Source: Prevotella disiens JCM 6334 = ATCC 29426
GTDB lineage: Bacteria; Bacteroidota; Bacteroidia; Bacteroidales; Bacteroidaceae
Assembly (NCBI RefSeq): GCF_000613345.1
Contig: NZ_BAIS01000008.1
Location: forward strand, 1 to 57,070
Length of the DNA stretch: 57,070 nt
Direction: 5' to 3'
How positions within the stretch are numbered: the stretch's first letter is position 1; each line of letters starts with the position of its first letter. The translations under genes and the position numbers were made by a program. The notes under the pieces were generated by a model. It searched no databases, was not told where the DNA came from, and saw only the letters and a program-made list of their open reading frames with translations. Positions 1 through 8,732 of this stretch are shown here, in pieces.

Positions 1-348
1 GCTTTCTTTTTGCCTTTATTCTTGCACCGTGTGGCGTATTTCGTAAAAGCGAGTGCAAAGGTATAGATTTTTCCAATACGCTCCAAATAAATTTAAAAGA
101 AAATTGAAAATTTCTTGGATTTGTCGGCGAGAATTGATTTAAATCAACGAAAGAAAAGAGCCATACCTTGTTATATTATAAGGGACGAGGCAGACGAGGC
201 GGACTTGTCGGACGGGGCTGACGCGGATAATAAGTTGGGAAAAAGAGAGAAGAAAAATAAAAAGAAATGAGAAAAAGAAAAGGAAAGAAAAAGAAAAAAG
301 CCACCCAATATTTGAGCAGCTTTCTACTTATGGTTGGTTATTTATTTT
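1..348. other. Left-edge intergenic region
   Basis: There is no convincing gene here. The stretch holds an A-rich tract, the 9-bp GAC repeat array at 184-228, and a purine-rich run (about 240-300) made almost only of A and G. It lies downstream of the superoxide reductase gene, which reads leftward into it. I saw no clear terminator hairpin. Confidence 0.6.
184..228. repeat. 9-bp GAC-phased intergenic repeat, site A
   Basis: GAC recurs exactly every 9 bases at 184, 193, 202, 211 and 220, with units such as GACGAGGCA and GACTTGTCG. The same periodic family appears at 20727-20830, 28391-28425 and 45437-45470, always outside genes. Function unknown. Confidence 0.7.
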
Positions 349-717
349 TTATTTTGACCTCCACAATCCGTGAAGATTGCAATATTCGCGAGCATAAACT
401 TCTTTTGCATCGGTCTTAAATTCAGCAACAGGTTTGTCTGTTGGTTCAAGATATTTGCGGAGAACTTCGTTATTATCTGTAATGAGCTCAATCCATTGAA
501 TAGAATGTGCCTCTGTCATAGGGTGTTCAACCTCACCTACTGTTACACGATATCCGCCTTCAATTTTTTCTACAACAGGAACATGCTTTTCTGTTGCTGC
601 GTCAGTTGTATTTTCAACTACCTTTTCCAAACTGCAAAAGTCTTTACCTGATGGAACTATCACTTCTACGATATTGTTACACCCTGAACACTTATAAATT
701 TCGTTTCTTTTCGTCAT
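349..717 (-). CDS. dfx: Desulfoferrodoxin / superoxide reductase
   Basis: This 122-residue cytoplasmic protein is predicted to reduce superoxide to hydrogen peroxide without making oxygen, which suits an anaerobe. The C-terminal neelaredoxin-type iron site is complete: His45 (EKHVPVV), His65 and His71 (HPMTEAH), Cys113 and His116 (CNLHG). The N-terminal desulforedoxin-like domain keeps Cys10, Cys13 and Cys28, but the residue after Cys28 is Ser29 where classical two-iron desulfoferrodoxins have a second adjacent Cys. The rubredoxin-like Fe(Cys)4 centre may therefore be absent or altered, as in one-iron class III enzymes. It appears monocistronic, with a TATCTTTG -7 box about 30 bases upstream. 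Family assignment is firm; the redox state of the first centre is inference. Confidence 0.93.
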   Translation of the reverse strand: MTKRNEIYKCSGCNNIVEVIVPSGKDFCSLEKVVENTTDAATEKHVPVVEKIEGGYRVTVGEVEHPMTEAHSIQWIELITDNNEVLRKYLEPTDKPVAEFKTDAKEVYAREYCNLHGLWRSK

Positions 718-746
718 AATGATTTTCTATTAATGTTTTTGTACCG

Positions 747-754
747 CAAAGATA
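747..754 (-). promoter_or_regulatory. Promoter -7 box of dfx
   Basis: TATCTTTG on the minus strand matches the Bacteroidota TAnnTTTG element about 30 bases ahead of the superoxide reductase ATG, giving a short leader. Confidence 0.5.
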
Positions 755-808
755 ACGAATAATTTCTAAACGTCCAAAATTATTTTGTAATATTTCCAAA
801 AAATATCC

Positions 809-1717
809 TTATAAGTTCTTCATTGCATTCAAGAGCATATTCTTTAAGAATTTATCTTTTACCTTTGCTCGCAACTTTTCAACTTCATTTTTCACCAGTT
901 TTTTTGTATCTGCATCTAACTGATCTACATTTTGGCAAAGGTCGTAAATGGTTGAAACATAATAAGAAGTTTGAATACCATTGGGAATCCTATAAACCAA
1001 ATCTCTCATACCATTAAAATTCGAAAGCCATTCCGTACTACTCAATTCTGAAGCCAACTTATGCACTCCATTTATTTCGTAATAAGTATTACTTCTTTCC
1101 GTTTTCGAGAAATAATTTCCAATTTTATCAGCATTGTATCTCTTCCGAACGTCCTTATTAACATCTATATATTTTGCTCCCATTCGCTCAAAATCATTGA
1201 ATGAAAGTCTATAATTTGTTTTTCTATAATTCGGTTTTAAAGAATAACAACTAATAATCTGTCCTATGGTTGTACCCTCTTCTTTGTCAGTCCACTCCAT
1301 GACACAACTATATCGGCGAGTAGAATCGTTCGGGTCGGTAAAATTCTGCATCATCGTGTTGTCGTACTTTTCCCCAACAAACGCCTTTGTGTCTTCAGGA
1401 CCACGTAAAGCATAAGAAGCAAGTGTTGTTCCTTTCTTCAAAGTTGTAACCTGATAAGCCATATCTGCATCTTTATTAAATGCTTTTTTTATAGCCTCCA
1501 AATCCTTTTTATCGGCAGCTTTGAGCGTAAACGTATAGATTTTCAGAAAATCTTTCTTCGTTTTATTTTTGTCTTGCTCCGCTCTATACTCATTTTTCAA
1601 CACATCGTGTTTATTCAAAAAGTTATCAAAAGCCTCTTGAATATGTTTTTGTGCCATTGCACCTACTGGCATAAACAATAAAGTTGTTGCTGCCAAAATT
1701 GATTTTAATTGTTTCAT
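809..1717 (-). CDS. Secreted protein of unknown function, third gene of an ECF-sigma operon
   Basis: This 302-residue protein begins with a clear signal peptide (hydrophobic stretch, then AMAQ at about residue 23) and has no other membrane segment, so it is probably periplasmic or exported. The body is Lys-rich and mixed helical, without a catalytic motif I recognise. It resembles, at a glance only, Bacteroidota DUF5024-like proteins found beside sigma-factor genes. Its ATG overlaps the stop of the preceding membrane protein as ATGA, implying translational coupling. It is probably the effector or target of the envelope-stress-like sigma system upstream. Confidence 0.8.
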   Translation of the reverse strand: MKQLKSILAATTLLFMPVGAMAQKHIQEAFDNFLNKHDVLKNEYRAEQDKNKTKKDFLKIYTFTLKAADKKDLEAIKKAFNKDADMAYQVTTLKKGTTLASYALRGPEDTKAFVGEKYDNTMMQNFTDPNDSTRRYSCVMEWTDKEEGTTIGQIISCYSLKPNYRKTNYRLSFNDFERMGAKYIDVNKDVRKRYNADKIGNYFSKTERSNTYYEINGVHKLASELSSTEWLSNFNGMRDLVYRIPNGIQTSYYVSTIYDLCQNVDQLDADTKKLVKNEVEKLRAKVKDKFLKNMLLNAMKNL

Positions 1718-2505
1718 AATTCAATAATATTTTTAGATTTAGAACTGCAGTTTCTTTGATAAATTGTACCATCTTCATCGTAAATCACTCGTATACCCTG
1801 TGCCTGTTGGCTTGCAACATACACATTAGTTTGGGCTTGAGCTATTTCCTTATTTATATTTTCTATATTGCGTACAATCTTTATGCGCTCTTCATCAGAA
1901 ATTTCCATATTCATTTCCTCTGCAACACGCTCTGGAGTAGATTTCAATTCTACCCGAACAGGGTTGTTTTTAGCCACTTCCGTTGATTTTTTACCAACCG
2001 TTTGCACCAAAATTTCCTTCTCTACCCCACTCGCTTTCTGAACGATTGGCATTTTTTCAGAACCCTTATCAGAAGTTTTCACTCCCATTTCTTCGGTTTT
2101 ATCAACTGGAACGTGATAAATCACGCCCCTACAGGGTGAAGTTTTCGCTCCTTTTTTTTCTATTTTAGAAACCATTGCCATTGTCGTCTGCCCCATGTTT
2201 TCAATATTTTTCTGACTAAAATACCAAATGATAGCACCGCCAACAAACAGTAAGACACTCGCTGCAACGGCTATTTGTCGCCATATTCTAAAACCAACTT
2301 TTGCTTTTTCAGAAAGAACTTGTTGTTGCGTTTCCTCCATTCCGTTATCGAAATAGGCAAACATAGTTTTATAATCTTCCCACTCAGCAGGTACATTTTC
2401 TTCAGAACGAAAATACTCAGCAAGCTGGTTTTCTTCCTCAACGCTCGTTTTTCCCTCCATAAATAGGTCGAGCAAAACGGCTATTTTTTCTTTATTATCT
2501 ATCAT
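1714..2505 (-). CDS. Single-pass membrane protein, probable anti-sigma partner
   Basis: This 263-residue protein has an acidic cytoplasmic N-terminus (about 1-85), one transmembrane helix (about 90-110, IAVAASVLLFVGG) and a long periplasmic C-terminal part. That layout and its place right after an ECF sigma gene fit an anti-sigma factor or its Bacteroidota equivalent. I do not see the zinc motif HxxxCxxC of ZAS anti-sigma factors, so the role is inferred from context. The start overlaps the sigma stop as ATGA. An AAGGAGG sequence at 2513-2519, inside the end of the sigma gene, sits 7 bases ahead of the ATG; such a strong Shine-Dalgarno match is unusual in this phylum. Confidence 0.72.
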   Translation of the reverse strand: MIDNKEKIAVLLDLFMEGKTSVEEENQLAEYFRSEENVPAEWEDYKTMFAYFDNGMEETQQQVLSEKAKVGFRIWRQIAVAASVLLFVGGAIIWYFSQKNIENMGQTTMAMVSKIEKKGAKTSPCRGVIYHVPVDKTEEMGVKTSDKGSEKMPIVQKASGVEKEILVQTVGKKSTEVAKNNPVRVELKSTPERVAEEMNMEISDEERIKIVRNIENINKEIAQAQTNVYVASQQAQGIRVIYDEDGTIYQRNCSSKSKNIIEL

Positions 2506-3011
2506 TTTCCGTTCCTCCTTTTTATTTTTTCCAACAAATGGCGGCGCGCTCTGGCAAGCAAAGTAGAGACCGATGCAACAGAAATATCCAATAAACGAGC
2601 AATTTCTTCATTCGTTCGTTTCTCCACCTGTCGCATATATAATATGGTATGCTCCGTTTCGGGCAACTCTTTGATGCGTTGTTCCAACCATACCACCATT
2701 TCTTGCGATTCCAAACTATCGGTTGGCAGCAACCCCTCATCAGCAATTTGTTCGGTTTCCTTACTTTTTACCCATTGTCTATGCTTTTTGCGCAATTCAT
2801 TCAATGTCAAATTATGCGCCATTTTCACTGCCACCGCCTCAACAGAACGAAACTTATTCAATTCGTCGTGCATTTGCCAAAGGCGAAGCATAACGTCCTG
2901 CGCTATGTCTTCCGCCTCTGTTTCCGTTGCCCCTTTCTGCCTACTCGCTTTCAAAGCACGTTGGCGCAAGCGAGGAGCAATCTTTGTAAATGCGTTTTCG
3001 TTCATATTCAT
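2502..3011 (-). CDS. ECF-type RNA polymerase sigma factor
   Basis: This cytoplasmic sigma-70 family regulator recruits RNA polymerase to a small regulon. Region 2 is visible in the first half (AEDIAQDVMLRLW, about residues 33-45) and region 4 at the end (LPETEHTILYMRQVE, then EEIARLLDISVASVSTLLAR, the -35-binding helix-turn-helix). The longest open frame starts at a GTG at 3038, but ATG codons at 3011 and 3005 (MNMNENAF) fit the family length better; 3011 is used here. A TATCTTTG -7 box lies about 70 bases upstream. It heads a three-gene operon (sigma, membrane protein, secreted protein) with both junctions overlapping by 4 bases. Confidence 0.9.
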   Translation of the reverse strand: MNMNENAFTKIAPRLRQRALKASRQKGATETEAEDIAQDVMLRLWQMHDELNKFRSVEAVAVKMAHNLTLNELRKKHRQWVKSKETEQIADEGLLPTDSLESQEMVVWLEQRIKELPETEHTILYMRQVEKRTNEEIARLLDISVASVSTLLARARRHLLEKIKRRNGK

Positions 3012-3079
3012 TTTATGGTCTACGCTTATAAGACACACTTCATACCGTTTTTCAAACGTTGATTAACATAAATTCAGAA

Positions 3080-3087
3080 CAAAGATA
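3080..3087 (-). promoter_or_regulatory. Promoter -7 box of the sigma operon
   Basis: TATCTTTG on the minus strand, about 69 bases upstream of the chosen ATG at 3011. Confidence 0.45.
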
Positions 3088-3172
3088 GGGGCTTTAACTT
3101 TAAAATACAATATATCCAGCTAAAAGTAAGAAAACATTTCTTTCTTTTAAAGTCCGCCTTGCCATATAAAAC

Positions 3173-3213
3173 AAAAATTGGATACCTTTTTTATTAGCAG
3201 GTATCCAATTTTT
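3173..3213 (-). terminator. Strong terminator after the phosphoethanolamine-transferase-like gene
   Basis: AAAAATTGGATACC (3173-3186) and GGTATCCAATTTTT (3200-3213) form a perfect 14-bp stem ending in a T tract in the minus direction, two bases after the stop of the gene ending at 3215. Confidence 0.85.
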
Positions 3214-3214
3214 A

Positions 3215-4888
3215 TCACTTTCTTTTATACAATTTCTTTCCACAATACCGTTTCCTATTCGCATTAAATTTGTCGTTAAAAATACTTAGTTGCGGATTAT
3301 ATTCACAGGTTTTTATTTCCATAACATCTAAAATAGAATGTATCATATCGTCGGTCATAAATGGTCGATTTACGGCTTGTTGTATGCGTTTGGTCAATTC
3401 TGGACGTTTTTCTCTAAAACTTTTTGACACATATACCATCATTGGTATTTCAACAATACGATTGTTAATGCAAATATCGCCATGTCCTGCCACTTTTTTG
3501 TTTATCTCCATAACATCTTCGCCATGGTCTGACGTGTAAATAATAATCGCATCTTTGTTTTCAAAACGTTTTATGATAGCATTCATTATACTATCGTTAT
3601 AGCGCACCGAAGTATCATAGTTCGCCCTTTCCATTTTCATTTTTTCGTTTTCGCCTTGCTCCTCATTGATAGAATAGGCTTTAAAGGTTTCGGGATAGCG
3701 GTCGCTATACTTTTGGTGCGTTCCTAATAAATGCAAGACTATAAAGTTTTTTGCTTTTGGGTGTACCAAAGTCTTGTCCAACAATGGCAGCAAGGCAGCA
3801 TCGCAAGGGTCTTTTATAGAGAAACTTTCCGAACTTCTTAGCTTTGTAAAGCTACGTGCGTTGCAACGCTCCGCATATATTCTGCCGTTGTTTCCCCAAA
3901 TTCCTGAATATTCTTGATTTGAAAGCCACGTCGTATAATAGCCTGCTGCTTTTAAAATGCTGAACAAATCGGTGTATTCATACCATTTTCCCTTTCCATT
4001 CTGTCGATAGAAAGTGAAAAGTTTTTCTAACACCAACATGGTTTGCCCGTTAGGACTTATAACGTCAGTAAATTTAAACAATTCTCCGTCTTTTTCTCGC
4101 TTACTCATGTATGGTGTGTTATCAAGACGATAACCATAAATTCCCATGTGGTGGCGAGATGTAGATTCGCCCACGATGTAAACAACATAGGGGATAGAGC
4201 TATTATTGCTTAACAAACGTGGTTTTGCATTCCCACTTTTAAGCATCAACTCAAAATTTTGCAGATTGTTTATACCATTATAGATGTGCGAACAAGTACG
4301 AACCAACGGACAACATTTGCTTGTCAAACTAACAATGGTTTTATCTTTTTTCTTGCAAACATCTTTCACAATATTTACAACCGTAAAAATAGCTGCAAAC
4401 ACGAGCCAAAAAGCAAAGAATGATGTAAATTTTGAGTTTCTTTTTAGCTTTATAAGTTGTTGAGAAGCAATATACAATACCAAAAAAATAAAAACAACCG
4501 CAGCATAAAGCCACCCACTGGTCAAGTTGGCTTTTGCATATCCCCACGCTTCGTCTTTATTTGTGGCAAGCAACACTTCTATAATAGCTTGGTCGGGCAG
4601 TCCTTGATAGTAAAAAGCAAAGAAGAGGTCGGTTATAAGAACAATTGCCCCTAATATTATCAACATTCGGCGTATGGCATAGCGCAACTTTTTAGGGCGT
4701 AAAAAGTCGGTAAAAAATGCCAAACAAGTAGCCACAAAGGTGGTGTAAAGAAAGAGATGTATTGCCTTACCAAAGGAGTCAAAAATGGTAAAAACTGTAA
4801 GACTCATCAGTAATATTGTGGTAATAAAGGCAAAATTACGTCCAGCAAAATTTACTATTATTTCTTTTATATTGCGAAAAAAACTCAT
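3215..4888 (-). CDS. Phosphoethanolamine transferase-like membrane sulfatase-fold protein
   Basis: This 557-residue inner-membrane protein probably adds phosphoethanolamine to lipid A or another envelope glycan. Four to five transmembrane helices fill about residues 15-170, followed by a periplasmic alkaline-phosphatase-fold domain. Landmarks are VVYIVGESTSRHHMGIYGY (metal ligand Glu), a Thr in SPNGQTM that is the likely nucleophile, HLLGTHQKY, and TSDHGE followed by AGHGD near the end. Length and order match EptA-type enzymes. It is monocistronic, with a TAATTTTG box at 4956-4963 and a strong terminator just after the stop. The exact acceptor cannot be told. Such enzymes are known for cationic-peptide resistance. 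Confidence 0.85.
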   Translation of the reverse strand: MSFFRNIKEIIVNFAGRNFAFITTILLMSLTVFTIFDSFGKAIHLFLYTTFVATCLAFFTDFLRPKKLRYAIRRMLIILGAIVLITDLFFAFYYQGLPDQAIIEVLLATNKDEAWGYAKANLTSGWLYAAVVFIFLVLYIASQQLIKLKRNSKFTSFFAFWLVFAAIFTVVNIVKDVCKKKDKTIVSLTSKCCPLVRTCSHIYNGINNLQNFELMLKSGNAKPRLLSNNSSIPYVVYIVGESTSRHHMGIYGYRLDNTPYMSKREKDGELFKFTDVISPNGQTMLVLEKLFTFYRQNGKGKWYEYTDLFSILKAAGYYTTWLSNQEYSGIWGNNGRIYAERCNARSFTKLRSSESFSIKDPCDAALLPLLDKTLVHPKAKNFIVLHLLGTHQKYSDRYPETFKAYSINEEQGENEKMKMERANYDTSVRYNDSIMNAIIKRFENKDAIIIYTSDHGEDVMEINKKVAGHGDICINNRIVEIPMMVYVSKSFREKRPELTKRIQQAVNRPFMTDDMIHSILDVMEIKTCEYNPQLSIFNDKFNANRKRYCGKKLYKRK

Positions 4889-4955
4889 CGTGTTAATTTG
4901 TTAGAACTTATCTCTGATTAATAGCGTTTAAATACGAGAAACTTGGTTCAGTTTG

Positions 4956-4963
4956 CAAAATTA
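4956..4963 (-). promoter_or_regulatory. Promoter -7 box of the phosphoethanolamine transferase
   Basis: TAATTTTG on the minus strand, about 68 bases ahead of the ATG. Confidence 0.4.
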
Positions 4964-5157
4964 CATAATTTCAAACAATTATACAATACAACCTGAAAAT
5001 TAATTGAATATAGAGTGTTATTTTTATTATACTTCGATTTGGAAGTGGTCTGTATTCATTCCCCACAAAGTTAAATATTTCATGTAACACCTACAAAAAA
5101 AACAAATACAGGAGAAAATAAAAGAGCAATAACCTATCATATAATTAATATAATTCG

Positions 5158-5165
5158 TATCTTTG
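5158..5165 (+). promoter_or_regulatory. Promoter -7 box of hipBA
   Basis: TATCTTTG, 25 bases before the hipB ATG. Transcription would start near 5170, which supports using the ATG at 5191 rather than anything upstream. Confidence 0.5.
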
Positions 5166-5190
5166 CATATCATAATTATAGTTACGCAAT

Positions 5191-5511
5191 ATGACAAAAG
5201 GCACTATGGGCAAGAAATTGCCAAGGAAATTAGAAGAAAATATGAGTATTGTGGGCGAACAAATAAAGCTCGCAAGGCTGCGTCGTAACCTCACGCAAAA
5301 ACAAATTGCCGACCGTGCAATGATTTCTGTACTTACGCTAACTCGTGTAGAAAAAGGACAAGCTAACGTTGCAATCGGTATTTACCTGCGTGTACTCTAT
5401 GCTTTACAACTTTCTGACGATATTCTTTGGTTGGCAAAGGAAGACCCAATAGGAAGAGAGCTGCAAGACCTTAACCTAAAACACCGCGAACGTGCTTCTA
5501 AAAAAGTATAA
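5191..5511 (+). CDS. hipB: HipB-like XRE-family antitoxin
   Basis: This 106-residue DNA-binding protein has a helix-turn-helix at about residues 22-75 (IKLARLRRNLTQKQIADRA, then TLTRVEKGQANVAIG) typical of the Cro/CI family. It ends three bases before the HipA kinase gene, the standard antitoxin-toxin arrangement. It is expected to bind and repress its own promoter and to neutralise HipA. A basic N-terminal extension of about 18 residues precedes the domain. Assignment as HipB rests on the partner gene as much as on the fold. Confidence 0.88.
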   Translation: MTKGTMGKKLPRKLEENMSIVGEQIKLARLRRNLTQKQIADRAMISVLTLTRVEKGQANVAIGIYLRVLYALQLSDDILWLAKEDPIGRELQDLNLKHRERASKKV

Positions 5512-5514
5512 ACT

Positions 5515-6753
5515 ATGGACAAAATAATGATTTATGCCGATTTCGATTGGTTGGCTGCTCCAGAACTTATAGGCACTTTACAACACGACCGCTTGCGTGG
5601 TGCAGATAAGTATGGCTTTGAATATGCAAACAGTTGGCTTCAACTCCACAGCGATATTATATTGAGTGCTGATATTATGAATTATCCTAATCTGCAATGG
5701 GCAGGACAAGGAAAGGAAATTTTTGGGTGTTTCTCTGATGCTATACCCGACCGCTGGGGACGAACATTAGTTATGCGCCGTGAACAATTGCAAGCAAAAC
5801 AAGAGCAACGACCTGTAAAACGTCTTTCTTCTTACGATTATTTGATAGGCATAAACGACCTTACTCGAATGGGGGCATTGCGCTTTAAGCGAGAAGGAGA
5901 GGAAGAATATTTAAATACTGAAAACTCGTTAAGTGTACCGCCAGTAGCTGATATTCGTGAATTATTATTTGCAAGTCAAGAGATTGAGAAAAGTGAAGAG
6001 AAAAACGAACTGCCTGAAACAAAATGGCTCAATCAACTTTTACAACCAGGTTCTTCGCTTGGTGGTGCTCGTCCAAAAGCCAACGTAATAGACAACGGAG
6101 AACTTTATATTGCAAAATTCCCTTCTCGAAAAGACAATTACAATGTAGAATTATGGGAACATCTTTGTCATTTATTAGCAAAACAAGCTGGCATTGATGT
6201 AGCAGAAACTAAGATTCTGAAAACAGGTAATAAATATCATACGCTACTTTCTAAGCGTTTTGACCGCAAAAAAGGAAAACGCATACATTTTGCGTCAGCC
6301 ATGACAATGTTGGGATTAACCGATGGGGCAGATGCTAATACAGGGCATGGTTATTTGGATATTGCAGATTTCATTATTCAGAATTGTATCAACGCAGAAA
6401 CCAATTTAAAACAACTCTATCGTCGAATAGCATTTAATATTTGTATTGGCAATAGCGATGACCATTTCCGCAACCATGGTTTCATATTAACAAGGGAGGG
6501 GTGGACACTTTCTCCTGCCTACGATATTAACCCAACGCTAAACTATTATCAAGGTTTATTGATTGATAGAAATAGCAACGATGCAAACCTCGACTTACTT
6601 TTACATGCCTGTGAGGATTATATGATAAGAAAAGTTGATGCAATAGAAATAATTAATGAGGTAAAAGAAGCAGTTGGAAAATGGAAAAACATAGCTATAA
6701 GATTGCAAGTGCCAAAAAGCGAAATGGATATGTTTGAAAAACGATTTCGTTAG
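5515..6753 (+). CDS. hipA: HipA-family serine/threonine kinase toxin
   Basis: This 412-residue toxin kinase matches the HipA family, whose studied members phosphorylate aminoacyl-tRNA synthetases and induce dormancy. The N-terminal subdomain 1 (about 1-110) is followed by the phosphate-binding loop GSSLGGARPK (about 182-191), the catalytic loop NICIGNSDDHFRNHG (catalytic Asp, about 318-332) and the metal-binding SPAYDI. All key motifs are present, so it is probably active. It is a single full-length protein, not the split HipS/HipT type. It lies 3 bases after hipB in one operon. Its true substrate cannot be predicted from sequence. Confidence 0.92.
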   Translation: MDKIMIYADFDWLAAPELIGTLQHDRLRGADKYGFEYANSWLQLHSDIILSADIMNYPNLQWAGQGKEIFGCFSDAIPDRWGRTLVMRREQLQAKQEQRPVKRLSSYDYLIGINDLTRMGALRFKREGEEEYLNTENSLSVPPVADIRELLFASQEIEKSEEKNELPETKWLNQLLQPGSSLGGARPKANVIDNGELYIAKFPSRKDNYNVELWEHLCHLLAKQAGIDVAETKILKTGNKYHTLLSKRFDRKKGKRIHFASAMTMLGLTDGADANTGHGYLDIADFIIQNCINAETNLKQLYRRIAFNICIGNSDDHFRNHGFILTREGWTLSPAYDINPTLNYYQGLLIDRNSNDANLDLLLHACEDYMIRKVDAIEIINEVKEAVGKWKNIAIRLQVPKSEMDMFEKRFR

Positions 6754-6940
6754 TCCTCACAACTATGTTAATGTGATGGAATATATTACATTTATTGCTT
6801 ACTTGAAACTTTCCGCATTGCATATATCATCGCATAAATATAGTCTATCTTTTAAATATTAGAGGAAAAACCAACCAATCCATACACTTTTGATTTTCAA
6901 TAAGTTACAAAGTTGTTTTAAAAGCTATTATTTTTTGTTT

Positions 6941-7008
6941 CAAAACCCCTTGTTTTGAAGCAAAAAAGAGCCTATTTTGAGGTTCAAAACAAGGGGGTTT
7001 GAAATTCA
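6941..7008. repeat. 22-bp-family intergenic repeat, site 1
   Basis: The units CAAAACCCCTTGTTTTG (6941-6957) and CAAAACAAGGGGGTTTG (6985-7001) are near reverse complements. They flank a central AAAAGAGCCTATTTTG unit. It shares core and linker style with sites at 20342, 33701, 39511 and 46097. A transcript would fold into a long hairpin. Confidence 0.75.
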
Positions 7009-7144
7009 ATAGAATATGCGTTGTCCTATATTCCATAAAAAGAATGTATATTCATAGAAAAAGAGGGAAAGAAAAGCGTATTGATAAAAATCAAAAAAAT
7101 GATTAGAAATATGAAGAACAAGGCTATTTCTGCACAAAAAATTG

Positions 7145-7152
7145 TATCTTTG
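7145..7152 (+). promoter_or_regulatory. Promoter -7 box of nhaA
   Basis: TATCTTTG about 183 bases before the nhaA ATG. If used, it gives a leader of roughly 175 nucleotides that includes the small upstream frame. Confidence 0.45.
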
Positions 7153-7267
7153 TATTTCATAAAGTAAGATTTAGAGCCAAACTATAAACATAAAGACAAG
7201 CCACACTCCCCTTTTTAGGTTAAACCAACACATATTGCACTACAAAATGTAATTTATTGATATTAGA

Positions 7268-7339
7268 ATGGAGATTGAGGGAGTACAAGAATGTGAGCAA
7301 AAAGATTGGAAAAATAAATTTAGAAACGAAAATATATGA
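7268..7339 (+). CDS. Possible 23-residue leader peptide overlapping nhaA
   Basis: An ATG at 7268 opens 23 codons of charged, non-repetitive sequence. The frame stops with the TGA of an ATGA that also contains the nhaA ATG (7336). The 4-base overlap would couple nhaA translation to this frame. There is no family resemblance; a chance open frame of this size is quite possible. Confidence 0.3.
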   Translation: MEIEGVQECEQKDWKNKFRNENI

Positions 7340-8655
7340 TTAAAAATTATCAAAGAAGAATTGAAAATAAACTTATAATGCCTGCTTTGCAGTTTATGAA
7401 TCGTGAAAAATCGAGTGGCATAATCCTTGCAATAGCTGTGATAATAGCATTGATTTTGGCTAATTCTCCCATTCATGAAGAATACGCATCGCTCTTAGAA
7501 TACCATTTTGGATTTATCGTAAATGGTAAACCTTTCCTTAATTTTAGTGTTGAACACTGGATAAACGACGGACTCATGTCGCTTTTTTTCTTCATGGTGG
7601 GCTTAGAACTCAAGCACGAGTTTATAGGTGGCGAACTGAAAGATATTAAAAAAGTAACGATGCCCATTGTTGCTGCCGTTTTCGGAATGCTCGTTCCTGC
7701 ACTGATTTACACTGCCTTCAATTTTGGTACAGATGTTTACCATGGTTGGGGCATACCTATGGCAACCGATATTGCCTTTGCCTTAGCGGTATTATACCTA
7801 TTAGGCGACCGCATTCCACTCTCTGCCAAAGTGTTTTTAACTACCTTAGCCATTGTAGACGACTTAGGTTCGGTGCTTGTTATTGCACTTTTCTATACAT
7901 CGGAAATATCGTTTTTAAGTCTTGGGGTTGGACTTTTGTTCCTCCTTGTCATGTTCATAGGCAATAAAATGGGCATTAAAAACGTGTGGTTTTATGGCAT
8001 TGTAGGCTTAGGTGGTGTTTGGGTGGCTTTCCTTATGTCGGGCATTCATGCTACCATTTCAGCGGTTTTGGCAGCCATGATGATTCCTGCCGATTCGCAA
8101 ATAGCCGAACCAGCATTGGCAGCACGCTTGCGCAAACAATTAAAACGCTTTGAACAGACCGATGGCAACAATGTTGTAACCTTAGAACCAGAACAGGTAA
8201 AAATACTTTCACGCATGAGAACCGACTCAGAAAATGCCATTCCGCCTTCACAACGATTAGAACACGGATTGCAACCCTTTGTCGCCTTTGTCATTATTCC
8301 AGTCTTTGCACTTGCCAACGCTGGTGTTTCCTTCCTCAATATGGACGGCAGCATACTTTTTTCCAATCATGTTGCATTGGGCGTAATGTTTGGTTTGTTA
8401 GTCGGAAAGCCTCTTGGCATAGTGCTTGCCGTATGGCTGACCGAAAAATTAGGTTTGGGCAAACGCTCACGAAACATGACGTGGCAACGCATTATAGGCA
8501 TCGGCTTTTTAGCGTCCATAGGGTTTACCATGTCTATGTTTATCACCATGTTGGCTTTTAACGACCCTACCCAACATATTCAGGCTAAGGTTGGTATTTT
8601 TGCCGCATCAATTTTAGGTGGCGTTATGGGTTATGCTATCTTGAAAAAGAACTAA
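7336..8655 (+). CDS. nhaA: Na+/H+ antiporter NhaA
   Basis: This 439-residue inner-membrane antiporter exchanges sodium for protons to control pH and salt. About twelve membrane segments are visible. The unwound-helix motif ATDIAFAL and the ion-binding pair in LAIVDDLG (equivalents of E. coli Asp133, Asp163 and Asp164) are intact, as is SGIHATISAVLAA. A soluble loop of about 60 residues between the helix with SGIHAT and the next one is longer than in E. coli NhaA. The ATG at 7336 gives a cytoplasmic N-terminus with MNREKSSG before helix 1. It is probably monocistronic, with a long leader. Confidence 0.95.
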   Translation: MIKNYQRRIENKLIMPALQFMNREKSSGIILAIAVIIALILANSPIHEEYASLLEYHFGFIVNGKPFLNFSVEHWINDGLMSLFFFMVGLELKHEFIGGELKDIKKVTMPIVAAVFGMLVPALIYTAFNFGTDVYHGWGIPMATDIAFALAVLYLLGDRIPLSAKVFLTTLAIVDDLGSVLVIALFYTSEISFLSLGVGLLFLLVMFIGNKMGIKNVWFYGIVGLGGVWVAFLMSGIHATISAVLAAMMIPADSQIAEPALAARLRKQLKRFEQTDGNNVVTLEPEQVKILSRMRTDSENAIPPSQRLEHGLQPFVAFVIIPVFALANAGVSFLNMDGSILFSNHVALGVMFGLLVGKPLGIVLAVWLTEKLGLGKRSRNMTWQRIIGIGFLASIGFTMSMFITMLAFNDPTQHIQAKVGIFAASILGGVMGYAILKKN

Positions 8656-8732
8656 TTTGCCCACTATTATTTGGTTGTTTCACGAAAAATAAAGATATTT
8701 GCAAGTCAATCATTAATAGGAATCGAAATAAA

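Larger units (their letters stand above)
4889..5190. other. Divergent promoter region between the transferase and hipBA
   Basis: This AT-rich gap between divergent genes has no open frame of interest. It contains minus-strand TAATTTTG (4956-4963) and plus-strand TATCTTTG (5158-5165). I see no clear hip operator palindrome. Confidence 0.5.
6754..7335. other. Intergenic region between hipA and nhaA
   Basis: This 582-bp gap holds repeat site 1 of the 22-bp family (6941-7008), a promoter box (7145-7152) and a 23-codon leader open frame (7268-7339) that overlaps the nhaA start. The remainder is AT-rich with no recognised gene. Confidence 0.6.
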
